DNA of 59,275 nt. Origin: a virus. The position numbers and the translations under genes are program-made. Below are positions 47,597 to 56,421 of the stretch, piece after piece. The stretch lies in the IMG/VR virus record IMGVR_UViG_3300017757_000006, positions 1-59,275 of that record. One strand, 5' to 3'. The first letter of the stretch is position 1, and the number at the start of each line of letters is the position of its first letter. The notes beneath the pieces were generated by a model. It saw nothing but the letters and a program-made list of their open reading frames with translations. It ran no database searches and was not told the DNA's origin.

Positions 47597-49756
47597 TTAA
47601 CCGCCTACCTCACTAAACGATACGCCAGTTCTTACGGCAATAAAGCTTAGTGTGATAAAGTTAATTGAGCGAGCAGGTTTGATGTAGATATCTGCAACAA
47701 ACTCGTTTCTATCAATAACTTCACCTGTGTTATTTCTTTCATCACAGACTACTGAGAAGTCTGTAATACCTCTACGTCCCTGTACATCACGCAAGAATGG
47801 TTCAACCATATTTCTGAACTGAGCCTGTGTGAATGCATCGTTGAATTCAAACAACTGATACTTTGCAGCAGTAGCGATTGACTTCTCAAGAACAAGGAAC
47901 AATCTACGGACGTTAATCCTATCGAATGCACTTGGTCTAGACAACGCAGTTTTGTCACCAAAGAGAACTGTACCTTGGCCTGGGAATGTGACAATTGGAT
48001 TGACACGAGCAGGATAAAGAATATCTCTTTGTGGTTTAGTTGGGTTGTATGCAAGTTTAACTGCACCACGAACCTGTCCTCTGTTGTAACCAGCTGGTGA
48101 GAACCAAGGGTCAGCAACATTATCTGTGTTCGCAGCAAGTCCAGCCATATCACCGTTCAAAGGAACGAAGCGATATACGTCTGAGTACTTGTCGTACATA
48201 TACTTGTATCCAGAATCGAATACTGCATATGAGGAACTAGCAAGTCCATCAAAGAAACCTTTGACGTTTGCAGTTTGTGTAGCACCAGAAGTTACACCAA
48301 CAACATCTGCCCTACGAGGGGAGATGAATGCAACCATATCTTTTCTTGACTCTGCAAGGTCGATAATTGCAACAGCGTGTGCAGTTCCGTCTGTACCAGC
48401 AGGAGTTGATCCTGCCATTATGAGGTTAACATCAACTGTTTCAGTATCAGCAAACTGGTCATAAGCAGCTGTTAGTTCACCTACAGATGCAGCAAAATCA
48501 TCTTGTCCGATTGACAATGTGTCAACGTGTGGAAGATGTTGAGCATCAAACACTTTATCAGTACCAGCAGATGTAAGGGCAGTACCCCAATCTGTTGCGC
48601 CAGTAGCAGGGTGATCCATCCACCAAATGTGAGTAGAACTTACATTTACTTTATTTGGATAGAAGTTAGTTCCACCTTGTGGTGTTTTAGCATTTGGATG
48701 CTTTGACAAGAATGCGTGTGTTTCGATAACAGCGTTACCTCTGTTTCCAGCAACATCAATGTCGTAACCAGTGATTGCACCAGTTGTGTCATATACTACA
48801 ACGTGAAGTTCGTCTTCAGCAGTAGATAGTCCTTGTGAAACAGCCCAAGCAGATGTGCCTGGCGCAGAATCGAACAAGTCATAGAATCTCCAACGTCTAC
48901 GGATAACTGTATCATCTGCAATTGCAGAAAGTAAACCGCCACCATTTGGATTGTCTAGTTGACGAATAGTAAGGTTGTGACTACTAATCGAAGTAACTTC
49001 ATACTGAGCGCCTGATTCTTCTTGGAAGAACAGGATATCGCCTACAGAAAACTCTGAACCGTCATCAACAGTAACTATTGTAACACCAGCAGCTTTTGCA
49101 CCATTAATCTTGTTGTCAGCAGGCATAGTTTGTTCGTATGCTTCAGCAGAAGCACAAACAGATACACCAAGTGCGTTACCCCATGCGCCTGGATACTTGG
49201 AAGCCCAAGAACCTACTGAACCAGAACCATCTGCATAGTTATCGTCATAGAATTGGTCGTTTGTTATTTTAAGTCCTAGTTTAACTACTACGTTATTTGA
49301 ACCAGAAGCGGGTGCTGAACCAAATGTAATTGTAGTCGAACCATTGACTGTAAAGTTAGTTGTTTTGACGCCTGCAATTGTTACTTCTAATAGGTCTGCA
49401 TCAGATACCGCATTCGACATTGTAAATGCTGTAGTTGATCCATTTCCGCTGAAAGTTCCGATTGTGGCACCACCGTTTGCTACAGCGTTACGTGCTCCGT
49501 TGTTCACACGAACAACACGAAGTGCATTACCGTAGTCTAGAAAGTTAGCGGCAGTGAACCATGTTTCAAAGTTACTTGAATTTGGTTTACCGAAGAACTG
49601 AACAAGTTCCTTCTCACTTCCAACTGGTATGATTTCATCCATCGGGCCATTTTCGGCCACGATGGCAACGCCACCAATTGATGTTGCGAGAGCTGGAACA
49701 ACATTAGTCAGATCAACCTCTTTTACGAGTACGCCAGGTGATACTTGAAATGCCAT
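47597..49756 (-). CDS. 18: tail sheath protein (T4 gp18)
   Basis: 719 aa (T4 659). N-terminal SPGVLVKEVDLTNVVPALAT and C-terminal GRRGITDFSVVCDERNNT and INFITLSFIAVRTGVSFSE are hallmark sheath segments. A beta-rich insert (about residues 95-160 and 200-300) explains the extra length and probably faces outward. It is the contractile outer tail layer. A late promoter lies 59 nt upstream of its start. Confidence 0.95.
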   Translation of the reverse strand: MAFQVSPGVLVKEVDLTNVVPALATSIGGVAIVAENGPMDEIIPVGSEKELVQFFGKPNSSNFETWFTAANFLDYGNALRVVRVNNGARNAVANGGATIGTFSGNGSTTAFTMSNAVSDADLLEVTIAGVKTTNFTVNGSTTITFGSAPASGSNNVVVKLGLKITNDQFYDDNYADGSGSVGSWASKYPGAWGNALGVSVCASAEAYEQTMPADNKINGAKAAGVTIVTVDDGSEFSVGDILFFQEESGAQYEVTSISSHNLTIRQLDNPNGGGLLSAIADDTVIRRRWRFYDLFDSAPGTSAWAVSQGLSTAEDELHVVVYDTTGAITGYDIDVAGNRGNAVIETHAFLSKHPNAKTPQGGTNFYPNKVNVSSTHIWWMDHPATGATDWGTALTSAGTDKVFDAQHLPHVDTLSIGQDDFAASVGELTAAYDQFADTETVDVNLIMAGSTPAGTDGTAHAVAIIDLAESRKDMVAFISPRRADVVGVTSGATQTANVKGFFDGLASSSYAVFDSGYKYMYDKYSDVYRFVPLNGDMAGLAANTDNVADPWFSPAGYNRGQVRGAVKLAYNPTKPQRDILYPARVNPIVTFPGQGTVLFGDKTALSRPSAFDRINVRRLFLVLEKSIATAAKYQLFEFNDAFTQAQFRNMVEPFLRDVQGRRGITDFSVVCDERNNTGEVIDRNEFVADIYIKPARSINFITLSFIAVRTGVSFSEVGG

Positions 49757-49814
49757 CTCTTTTTTCTCCTTTGTGGATTATTCAATAATTTAGTTATTTT
49801 CAAACTTACGAATA

Positions 49815-49822
49815 TATTTATA
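49815..49822 (-). promoter_or_regulatory. late promoter of gp18 (TATAAATA)
   Basis: Exact late element in the gap between gp18 and the divergent plus-strand gene. Confidence 0.8.
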
Positions 49823-49865
49823 AAAAACCAAGTCTACACTTTTGTCTTTTATAGGTTCTGCGGCA

Positions 49866-49873
49866 CATAAATA
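49866..49873 (+). promoter_or_regulatory. plus-strand late promoter (CATAAATA)
   Basis: 7 of 8 late positions on the plus strand, 5 nt before the ATG at 49879. The usual +1 would fall on the ATG, so the mRNA would be leaderless. Confidence 0.6.
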
Positions 49874-49878
49874 ATACT

Positions 49879-50178
49879 ATGTCGGAACACTATCAGAAAT
49901 ACAAAGATACCATTAAAAGGGTATCACAACGCAATTATAGGGCTCGCAAGATATGGGTTAATGAATATCTTGGGGAAAAGTCCTGTCATTACTGTGGTGA
50001 ATCTGAAACCGCCTGTCTCCAGTTTTATCCTCACGAGAAGGATATTCGTAGACTAACCAAAAGAAAAGGCTTGAACGAAGAGTCTAGGACTGAGGTTAGA
50101 GGTCTAATCAACATGTCCAAGGTAGTCTGTGCAAACTGTTTCCTTAAACTAGAAAACGATATTATTGATATTATGTAG
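49879..50178 (+). CDS. HNH-like zinc protein on the opposite strand
   Basis: 99 aa, the only plus-strand protein gene. Two CxxC pairs (CHYCGES about 36-42 and CANC about 86-89) flank FYPHEKDIRR, in the place of the HH of HNH domains. This looks like the metal-binding shell of an HNH endonuclease with an altered active site (YPH instead of HH). It sits between the terminase and sheath genes; phage HNH proteins next to terminase can assist packaging, but homing is also possible. Convergent with gp17, 14 nt apart. Confidence 0.65.
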   Translation: MSEHYQKYKDTIKRVSQRNYRARKIWVNEYLGEKSCHYCGESETACLQFYPHEKDIRRLTKRKGLNEESRTEVRGLINMSKVVCANCFLKLENDIIDIM

Positions 50179-50192
50179 GGTTTTTGATATCT

Positions 50193-51842
50193 CTACCAAT
50201 CTGAGTCATAACTACGCACCACTGGACTCCAGCGTGTACCATACTCATCTATAATGGTTTCTCCATATGGAGACTGTAATCCATCGTCCATAAATCCAAA
50301 TGGAGCCATGTCCTGTTCTAGTTGATTCTGTTGTTCTGAATACATTCTAGCACGAATATCATCGTCTGTCAACTCTTTGAAATATGTTTGTTGTACCAAC
50401 CATCCGAATATAACACAACACATTGCTAAGTCATCTGAATGTCCATCTTCTGCTTCGTAGGACTGTCCTTTCAATATAAAGGTAGACCACTCGTTGATTA
50501 GTTCATAATCATTGACAATAAGTTTGTCTGATTCAATAATTTGTTTAATATTAGAACAACCCATCTTTTTGACGGCCTTTGTTGTTCTTACCCCCAACTG
50601 CGCTTTACCACCACTGAAGCCACCCCCAACGACTTGTCCCGCTCGACCTCGCATGCTTGCCATTATAAGGTTCTCATACTCCAAGTCAAACTGTAGAGCA
50701 GTTGCAACCTGTTCACCTATATCATTTACCTCAACTAAGACGTAAGCTTGATTATAAGCGTTAGCAACATCGTAAATGATGTTAGGGTATAGTAGTGGTT
50801 TAATCTCGTTATTACGGTACTTTGCAACAATCTTATAGGGTACTGTTGTTACGTCAAATACAATAAAAGCAGAGTAATCATTACTCGTACCCCTAGCAAC
50901 ATCTGCAATAATAACGTATGTGTTATTTGGTTCTGGACGTTCATGCATGTCCAACCCAGCATTTGATTGTATAGGGTTGTGGAAAGCCATCGTTTTAATC
51001 TTAGCAGGGTGTATTAGTGTGTTAGCAGAACCTAAGAACTCACACTCAAACTCTCGTTGAAATTGTTCTAAGGATGTGTTCGCAATAGTCTCTTCACGCC
51101 ACTTGTCATCTCTGCCAGGCACTTGACTCCAATGAACATCTACGATATTATATGAGTTGCGTTTATTCTCTGCATCAATCCACAACTTGTAGAACATGTT
51201 CATACCATTTGGAGTTGATACGATAACAACTTTAGTAGACTTACCAGATGATATTGTTGGGTATACCGAACTAAAGAAGTCCTCTGCAACATTCTGTGGA
51301 ACGAATGCAAACTCGTCTAGGAACAGCATATTGTAAGAACCACCACGAACAGCAGATGATGATGTAGATGATGCTACAACACGAGAACCGTTCTCTAAGT
51401 CCACTGAACCCTTGTTCCAAGACACAACTCCTTGTTGTAACCACTTGGGTAGGTTCTCATATGCAAGTTGCAAACGTCCAAGAATATCTCTTGCAGTCGC
51501 AGCTTTGTTAGCGAGAATTGCAACATTCATGTTTGGATTGAATAGGATATAGTGTAACACATATGATACAAGTGTGGTAGATTTACCAGACTGTCGAGGC
51601 AACTTACAGATAGTGAACCTGTCGTTGTGTATTGTGTTTACAATATCTTCTTGGAAATCATAGAGTTCAAAGGGAACTAATCCCTCATCAAGTGATACAA
51701 TTTTGATGTAGTTTTTGATGAAGTATATGGGGTCTTCCATACACTTCTGATACTCTAAAATGTTATCCTTTGTCCAGTTTACAGGGACATTAGATTTTTT
51801 TAGTAGTGGATTTCCAAGGTAGTGTTCATAATTATCAGACAT
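50193..51842 (-). CDS. 17: terminase large subunit (T4 gp17)
   Basis: 549 aa (T4 610). ATPase: Walker A PRQSGKST (82-89), MLFLDEFAFV (Walker B and catalytic Glu), VVIVSTPNG (coupling motif). Nuclease: VIIADVARGTSNDYSAF with the first metal Asp, VLVEVNDIG, and HSDDLAMC near the C-terminus. It packages DNA into the prohead through gp20 with the help of gp16 (56001-56414). A gap of 8 nt separates it from the small ORF upstream. Confidence 0.95.
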   Translation of the reverse strand: MSDNYEHYLGNPLLKKSNVPVNWTKDNILEYQKCMEDPIYFIKNYIKIVSLDEGLVPFELYDFQEDIVNTIHNDRFTICKLPRQSGKSTTLVSYVLHYILFNPNMNVAILANKAATARDILGRLQLAYENLPKWLQQGVVSWNKGSVDLENGSRVVASSTSSSAVRGGSYNMLFLDEFAFVPQNVAEDFFSSVYPTISSGKSTKVVIVSTPNGMNMFYKLWIDAENKRNSYNIVDVHWSQVPGRDDKWREETIANTSLEQFQREFECEFLGSANTLIHPAKIKTMAFHNPIQSNAGLDMHERPEPNNTYVIIADVARGTSNDYSAFIVFDVTTVPYKIVAKYRNNEIKPLLYPNIIYDVANAYNQAYVLVEVNDIGEQVATALQFDLEYENLIMASMRGRAGQVVGGGFSGGKAQLGVRTTKAVKKMGCSNIKQIIESDKLIVNDYELINEWSTFILKGQSYEAEDGHSDDLAMCCVIFGWLVQQTYFKELTDDDIRARMYSEQQNQLEQDMAPFGFMDDGLQSPYGETIIDEYGTRWSPVVRSYDSDW

Positions 51843-51850
51843 ATCATAAC

Positions 51851-52024
51851 TTAATCTGCGGCAGCGATAGTTAAATCTCCTGCCTCTACTTGTCTCAGAA
51901 TTTCTGCATAGTGTGTGTTAGCAGGGTCTAAAGGCACTAACCAATCAACACCATCTATAGTACATTTTACACAAGAATTCTTTCCATCCAAATCTTTAGA
52001 GTATTTTGCATTTGTAATATTCAT
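51851..52024 (-). CDS. 57-aa fibre-island protein (paralogue of 54333-54521)
   Basis: MNITNAKYSKDLDGKNSCVK at the start and EILRQVEAGDLTIAAAD at the end closely match the 62-aa protein at 54333-54521 (MNITNAKYIKDM..., EILKQVEAKELTIADAD). Each follows a fibre gene in transcription order. A small fibre-associated or assembly protein is likely; function unknown. Confidence 0.65.
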   Translation of the reverse strand: MNITNAKYSKDLDGKNSCVKCTIDGVDWLVPLDPANTHYAEILRQVEAGDLTIAAAD

Positions 52025-52027
52025 TTT

Positions 52028-53149
52028 CTATACCTCCGCTGACATAGCAATTGCGCCTGGAAATAAGATGTGGGGTTTGGAACTCGTAGTCGATGTAATA
52101 GTCGCATCAACCGCCCCTCCTAGAAAAAAACCAGAGCCGGCACCGGCAGATAGACCACCTAAACTAACGAGATTTCTATTTCCAGTTCCAAAATCTTCAA
52201 CTACTCCAGTAGCCGAAACTATACTTAGAGATGGTGAGGCTCTCATTGCTGAGTTACCAGCAAGTCCTAGTCTAACAGCAGTTGTCGTCATTGCATATCC
52301 AGTATTAGTAATATTTAATTGATAGTATCTTTGACAAAGCGAAAGCTCTTCTCCGTATGAACGGTGTTCGAAATTTGTGGCTGCACTGCCAACTTCAATT
52401 TGTAAACCAGTTATTTCACAAGTCGCATCATTTACTGTGTACCAACTTGTAGCAGCTGCACTTGCACCCCAATCATTTGAATCATGAGCTTTCCATGCGT
52501 TTGGTGTACCACCACCAGTATAATTTGTTCCTAGATAAGGCCATAATAACCACTGTAAACCAAGTCCATTATCATTATTGACAGTTACTCCAGAAGCGCC
52601 TGGAATGGTTTTAATTACTTTTGTCCATGTATTTGCTGATAAAGCACCAGTATCCCAATTATAAATTTTAGTTGAATCAGTTGCTCTAAGCGCACCTAAG
52701 AATGTTGTAGCGACACTTGATTTTATCCAGAAAGACATAGTAATATTACTACTAGTAGAAGTTGAATCCCAACCAGAAGTTGCTACGTTTTGTGCTTCAA
52801 TCCCTTGTTCATATTGAATATAATCAGCAGCACCAGCACCACTTGTTTGATTTCCGTTTGTAACTCTGAATGCTTTTCTAAAACCCAATGAATATGGTTG
52901 AGTACCACTTGCAACATCTACTTGTGCTTGCGTTGGTGCCTCGTCAGTACCACTATGAATAAGATTAGTTCTGTCTACTGTTTTCATACCACTGGTTGTT
53001 GATGATGTTCCTCTCTGGGCCACTACAAACGACCCATTGATGATAAGATTTCTACCCATCATGTTCGATGATGTTATATTATGTCCATTTACTGTTGTTG
53101 TATTACCACCAGAAGCATCAACGATTGCGTTTGTTTGAATTGTACTCAT
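52028..53149 (-). CDS. tail fibre / receptor-binding protein
   Basis: 373 aa from the ATG at 53149 (GGAG 8 nt upstream). N-terminal STIQTNAIVDASGGNTTTV attaches it to the fibre-type group. RNLIINGSFVVAQRGTS (about 33-49) and a later LCQRYYQL are typical of a phage fibre domain with a jelly-roll, carbohydrate-binding-like fold. The C-terminal part is variable. The same architecture recurs at 54534-55610. Probably recognises a host surface glycan. Confidence 0.75.
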   Translation of the reverse strand: MSTIQTNAIVDASGGNTTTVNGHNITSSNMMGRNLIINGSFVVAQRGTSSTTSGMKTVDRTNLIHSGTDEAPTQAQVDVASGTQPYSLGFRKAFRVTNGNQTSGAGAADYIQYEQGIEAQNVATSGWDSTSTSSNITMSFWIKSSVATTFLGALRATDSTKIYNWDTGALSANTWTKVIKTIPGASGVTVNNDNGLGLQWLLWPYLGTNYTGGGTPNAWKAHDSNDWGASAAATSWYTVNDATCEITGLQIEVGSAATNFEHRSYGEELSLCQRYYQLNITNTGYAMTTTAVRLGLAGNSAMRASPSLSIVSATGVVEDFGTGNRNLVSLGGLSAGAGSGFFLGGAVDATITSTTSSKPHILFPGAIAMSAEV

Positions 53150-53496
53150 TATGGTTTCTCCGGCCAAGTCACATCATCTAACGATGTTGCGCTTTTTGTA
53201 ATATCTCTAAGTGCTTGTCTATATGTTTTCATAGCAGAAGGAATGTTTGTTCCCAACTCTTTGTGCATAGTGACAACCCAATCTGTATCTACAAGCTTTT
53301 GATTTCTTTCTTTTCTTACTTCATGTAACTTTTCTTCGGCAGTTAGAGTAACTTCATTAGTTGTGAATTTTGAACCATCATAAGTCCAACCTATTGCAAC
53401 ATTATTATCACAATCTACCCAAGACATAGACGAATGAACTTCAAATCCACTTTTGTGTAAATCTACAACTTTACCATCTAGAATAAGCGCTTTCAT
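53149..53496 (-). CDS. fibre assembly chaperone-like protein
   Basis: 115 aa. The C-terminal part (ERNQKLVDTDWVVTMH, then KTYRQALRDITKSATSLDDV) is the domain seen in phage tail-fibre assembly or XkdW-like proteins. It shares the last 20 or so residues with 56422-56811 (YRQALRDITDSATSLDDVTW). It lies between two fibre genes, overlapping one by 1 nt. Its N-terminal half is beta-type. Role inferred from family and position. Confidence 0.65.
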   Translation of the reverse strand: MKALILDGKVVDLHKSGFEVHSSMSWVDCDNNVAIGWTYDGSKFTTNEVTLTAEEKLHEVRKERNQKLVDTDWVVTMHKELGTNIPSAMKTYRQALRDITKSATSLDDVTWPEKP

Positions 53497-54302
53497 TATG
53501 CATACTCCTCAATATAAATTATGCCAATTTTTCCAGCACCACCGTTACCAAAAGCACCACTACTGCCTGAATGGCCACCACCACCACCGCCAGAACCATA
53601 TGCTCTACCAGCTTCACCATGCAATCCTGCTTGATCATCACGACCACCAGCTGAGCCAGTACCACCGCCGCCCCAGAATGATGCACCACCTATTGCACCA
53701 CGAGGTTGATCAGCAGTAGTACCTCCACCTTGAGATTGTCCTTGACCGCCGGCAATATTAATTACACCACCAGAACCAACGCCAGGCTGTGCTCTTGGTT
53801 GGGTGCCACCTTCTTGTTTACCACCTTCACCACCAGTTGCTGAACAATAAGAACCAAAGGAAGAAGATGAACCAGCATTACCAGCAGAACCATTTCCAGC
53901 AGTAACAGTTGCGCCTCCAGAGCCAACTGTCACAGTCACAGTAGAAATTCCAGATGCGTCAATAATATCAATTGCAGTACCACCAGCAGCTCCACCACCG
54001 TTGTAGTTATATGTACCTTTACCTTCACCACCACTACCTCCGCCGCCAGTGCAAATAACTTTTAGTTTGGTAATACCAGATGGTTTCGTATATGTTCCAC
54101 TTGAAGTAAATACTTGAACAGATTTTAAGCCACCATGTCCAGCAGCTAACATTGTTGGACTTACTGTAGCACTGTCACCAGTTGTAACAATGTTACCAGC
54201 AGCATCTGGAATATTCAGAGTTCTGTTCGTATTTGTATTAGGACTGGCAATGGTAATACTACCAGTTCCACTTGCATTTGGTTGTAGGACAATGTTACTC
54301 AT
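53496..54302 (-). CDS. glycine-rich fibre adhesin
   Basis: 268 aa. N-terminal MSNIVLQPNASGTGSITIAS is a common fibre start. From about residue 85 the protein is dominated by glycine blocks (GGGGSGGEGKG, GGGAAGG, GGGGTGSAGG, GSGGGGGGHSGS) spaced by variable segments, ending GKIGIIYIEEYA. Such glycine-rich folds form polyglycine-II adhesins, as in T-even gp38 tips, with variable loops binding receptors. The host receptor is unknown. Confidence 0.75.
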   Translation of the reverse strand: MSNIVLQPNASGTGSITIASPNTNTNRTLNIPDAAGNIVTTGDSATVSPTMLAAGHGGLKSVQVFTSSGTYTKPSGITKLKVICTGGGGSGGEGKGTYNYNGGGAAGGTAIDIIDASGISTVTVTVGSGGATVTAGNGSAGNAGSSSSFGSYCSATGGEGGKQEGGTQPRAQPGVGSGGVINIAGGQGQSQGGGTTADQPRGAIGGASFWGGGGTGSAGGRDDQAGLHGEAGRAYGSGGGGGGHSGSSGAFGNGGAGKIGIIYIEEYA

Positions 54303-54329
54303 TTATATCTTTTCCTATTTTCTTTATAC

Positions 54330-54337
54330 TATTTAGT
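54330..54337 (-). promoter_or_regulatory. late promoter variant (ACTAAATA)
   Basis: Six of 8 positions match, 28 nt upstream of the glycine-rich fibre gene, and overlapping the stop of the 62-aa gene. Confidence 0.5.
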
Positions 54338-54521
54338 CTGCATCTGCAATGGTTAATTCTTTAGCTTCTACTTGTTTTAGAATTTCTATATAATCTGTAT
54401 TCTCTATATCTTTTGGTACACTAGATGCTACACCATTAATGGTACATGAAATTGCAATGATATCATCTGTTGCTTCACCATTAACCATATCTTTTATATA
54501 TTTTGCATTTGTAATATTCAT
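54333..54521 (-). CDS. 62-aa fibre-island protein (paralogue of 51851-52024)
   Basis: Starts MNITNAKYIKDMVNGEATDD and ends EILKQVEAKELTIADAD, matching the 57-aa product at 51851-52024 at both ends. The middle differs, with an insertion (IIAISCTINGV versus CVKCTIDGV). Placed directly after the second fibre gene, as its relative follows the first. Function unknown. Confidence 0.65.
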   Translation of the reverse strand: MNITNAKYIKDMVNGEATDDIIAISCTINGVASSVPKDIENTDYIEILKQVEAKELTIADAD

Positions 54522-54533
54522 ATCAAATAATCC

Positions 54534-55610
54534 TTAATAATCTGCGTGAAAAATACACTGTGATAACGCACTGGGGCCAATATTTACAGCATAGTTATTG
54601 GTAAATGAACTAGAAGGAAAACCAGCTACTCGCAGTGCAATAAAACCATGTGTCGTCCCATGTCTAGTTACAGTCGCTACATTGGAAGACGTTACCATTG
54701 CTCCAGCAGGTCTAAAAGCTCTCCATCCTGTTCCACTGTGACTTATGGTTGGACTTACTCTTAATGGAACTGCAAGCGGCCAACCAAAGTCAATTTGTGT
54801 GCTGCCCTGTCCCTTTCCAGCAAAAATTAATGCATCTCCAGACTCACTCCAAACTTGACAATACCTTTGACATAAATGAAGTTGTTCACTAAATGATAAT
54901 CTCTCAAACGGTGTAGCTTCTGTGCCTATTTCCATTTGAATATTTGTAATATCAATATTACCATCTCGTACTTTATTTGAACCCTGATTAGTTGACCAAT
55001 AAAATAAAACAGACCAGTAATTAACTGATCCGATTGTTTTACTACTGAAATCTACAGCATCGTAAGTGTGTGTAAATTTTGTCCATGAGGTAGTAACAGG
55101 AACATCTACAAATCCACTATATTCGGTAGATGAACTGCCATAATAATATTCTCTTCTTAATTGAAAGGTTGTAGCAGTATTAGCCTTAACCATAAATGAT
55201 ACAGTTACTTGTTTATTACTAAACTGTTCTATGCCTTCTATTGCTTGTCTTGAATAAACTGTAGCACTAGTACCAGCAGTACCAGCAGTAGTAGCTCTTA
55301 AAAATTTAGGTGCATCTACACCATCGTGTCCAGCATGTTGTTGACTTAATGCTAATGTTCCACCAGCACTAAAACATGCACTAAACAGTCTATCTATAGT
55401 ATGATAACCAGATTGACCGTTTGAATATGTGTGTGAAGTTCCTCTTTGAGCTATTTGGAAGTCTCCATTCATAAAACGGTTTCTACGTCCAAGATTTACT
55501 GTATCAGCAATCTTTGGGGGAGTGATTGCATCTGTAGCAATATCTGCCGTTCCGATTGAACCGTCTTGTACTTTGTCAATCCCTGTTGTTCCGTTAATTA
55601 CTACAGCCAT
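54534..55610 (-). CDS. tail fibre / receptor-binding protein
   Basis: 358 aa from the ATG at 55610, in a TAATG overlap with the preceding gene; the earlier frame start lacks support. MAVVINGTTGIDKVQDGSIG and DAITPPKIADTV are typical fibre N-termini; RNRFMNGDFQIAQRGTS and LCQRYCQVW repeat the domain seen at 52028-53149. The two differ in the receptor-facing C-terminal part. Probably an exposed adhesin. Confidence 0.75.
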   Translation of the reverse strand: MAVVINGTTGIDKVQDGSIGTADIATDAITPPKIADTVNLGRRNRFMNGDFQIAQRGTSHTYSNGQSGYHTIDRLFSACFSAGGTLALSQQHAGHDGVDAPKFLRATTAGTAGTSATVYSRQAIEGIEQFSNKQVTVSFMVKANTATTFQLRREYYYGSSSTEYSGFVDVPVTTSWTKFTHTYDAVDFSSKTIGSVNYWSVLFYWSTNQGSNKVRDGNIDITNIQMEIGTEATPFERLSFSEQLHLCQRYCQVWSESGDALIFAGKGQGSTQIDFGWPLAVPLRVSPTISHSGTGWRAFRPAGAMVTSSNVATVTRHGTTHGFIALRVAGFPSSSFTNNYAVNIGPSALSQCIFHADY

Positions 55611-55999
55611 TATACTACCACCCATCTTGCGCCAGAAGGTACGGTAACTGTCACACCACTATTCACAGTGAGAGTACCAGCACTTACGGCATTCTTATTA
55701 GTTGAAATTGTATAGTTGGTTGTCACTGTCTGGTCGTTTTCGATAAACACTTGGTCTGAACCACCACCAGTAGCACCACCACCGACTGCACCCCAAGCAC
55801 TATTTGAATATCCTTCAAATTGGTTTAGAGTGGTATTGAATCTGAACTTACCATCAGCAGCTGTACCTCTTTGTGCAGTTGTACCTTTTGGTAGAGTAAT
55901 AGAGTCTGTACCTGTAAGTACCATGTTACTTGCAAGGTCAGCACTTGTGACTCCACCTCCGTCTGCAATAACACTAGATTTAATTCTTGTCAAGGGCAT
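55610..55999 (-). CDS. short fibre protein
   Basis: 129 aa. The N-terminus MPLTRIKSSVIADGGGVTSA and a middle with KFRFNTTLNQFEGYSNSAWG (a fibre-needle motif common in marine phages) identify a fibre or hinge protein. It ends in a beta-rich GTLTVNSGVTVTVPSG stretch similar to 57861-58202. Likely trimeric. Confidence 0.7.
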   Translation of the reverse strand: MPLTRIKSSVIADGGGVTSADLASNMVLTGTDSITLPKGTTAQRGTAADGKFRFNTTLNQFEGYSNSAWGAVGGGATGGGSDQVFIENDQTVTTNYTISTNKNAVSAGTLTVNSGVTVTVPSGARWVVV

Positions 56000-56000
56000 A

Positions 56001-56414
56001 TTATTCTTTTCCTTTTAACATCTTTTGTAGTTCAGCGGTAGAACCAACAAACAATGCATTCGTTACATTCTTAGGGCCTTGGTTAGGCACTTCTTTCAAC
56101 TTCTTCATCTTCGCCTGCAAGTCACCAAGTTTCTCTGTTACGTCTGCAACCTGTTTAATCAAGTTCCCAGCAACCTCATATGCTCTGGGATGTTCACCTT
56201 CTCTTGCGAGGTCTAGAATACCATCAATTGCATCCTGTCCTCTTTCTACCAACTGATAAAAATTCTCTCTCTGATATTTATAATCATTGTCAGTGTCTTG
56301 TTCATTTGTTTCTGGAACAATTACTGGGCGAGGTGGAGTAACTTCTCTTGTAGTTGTTTCCACAACATCTGTTATTCCAAGAACATTATCTAAAATTTCA
56401 GTTTGGTTTGACAT
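56001..56414 (-). CDS. 16: terminase small subunit (T4 gp16)
   Basis: 137 aa (T4 gp16 164). The central coiled-coil region YQRENFYQLVERGQDAIDG and ARGEHPRAYEVAG-like stretch (here REGEHPRAYEVAGNLIK), then NALFVGSTAELQKML, are diagnostic. It regulates gp17 and binds the packaging start. In T4 it directly precedes gp17; here about 4 kb of fibre genes separates them. Confidence 0.92.
   Translation of the reverse strand: MSNQTEILDNVLGITDVVETTTREVTPPRPVIVPETNEQDTDNDYKYQRENFYQLVERGQDAIDGILDLAREGEHPRAYEVAGNLIKQVADVTEKLGDLQAKMKKLKEVPNQGPKNVTNALFVGSTAELQKMLKGKE
56275..56282 (-). promoter_or_regulatory. late-promoter-like TATAAATA inside gp16
   Basis: Exact late element inside the gp16 coding region; could drive the 55610-55999 fibre gene. 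May be chance. Confidence 0.35.
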
Positions 56415-56421
56415 TTCATAC

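Noticed and set aside
53496-54302. Tandem DNA repeat or CRISPR-like array
   Set aside because: The repetition comes from glycine codons in one open reading frame; spacing and units are irregular. No CRISPR array was seen anywhere in the window.
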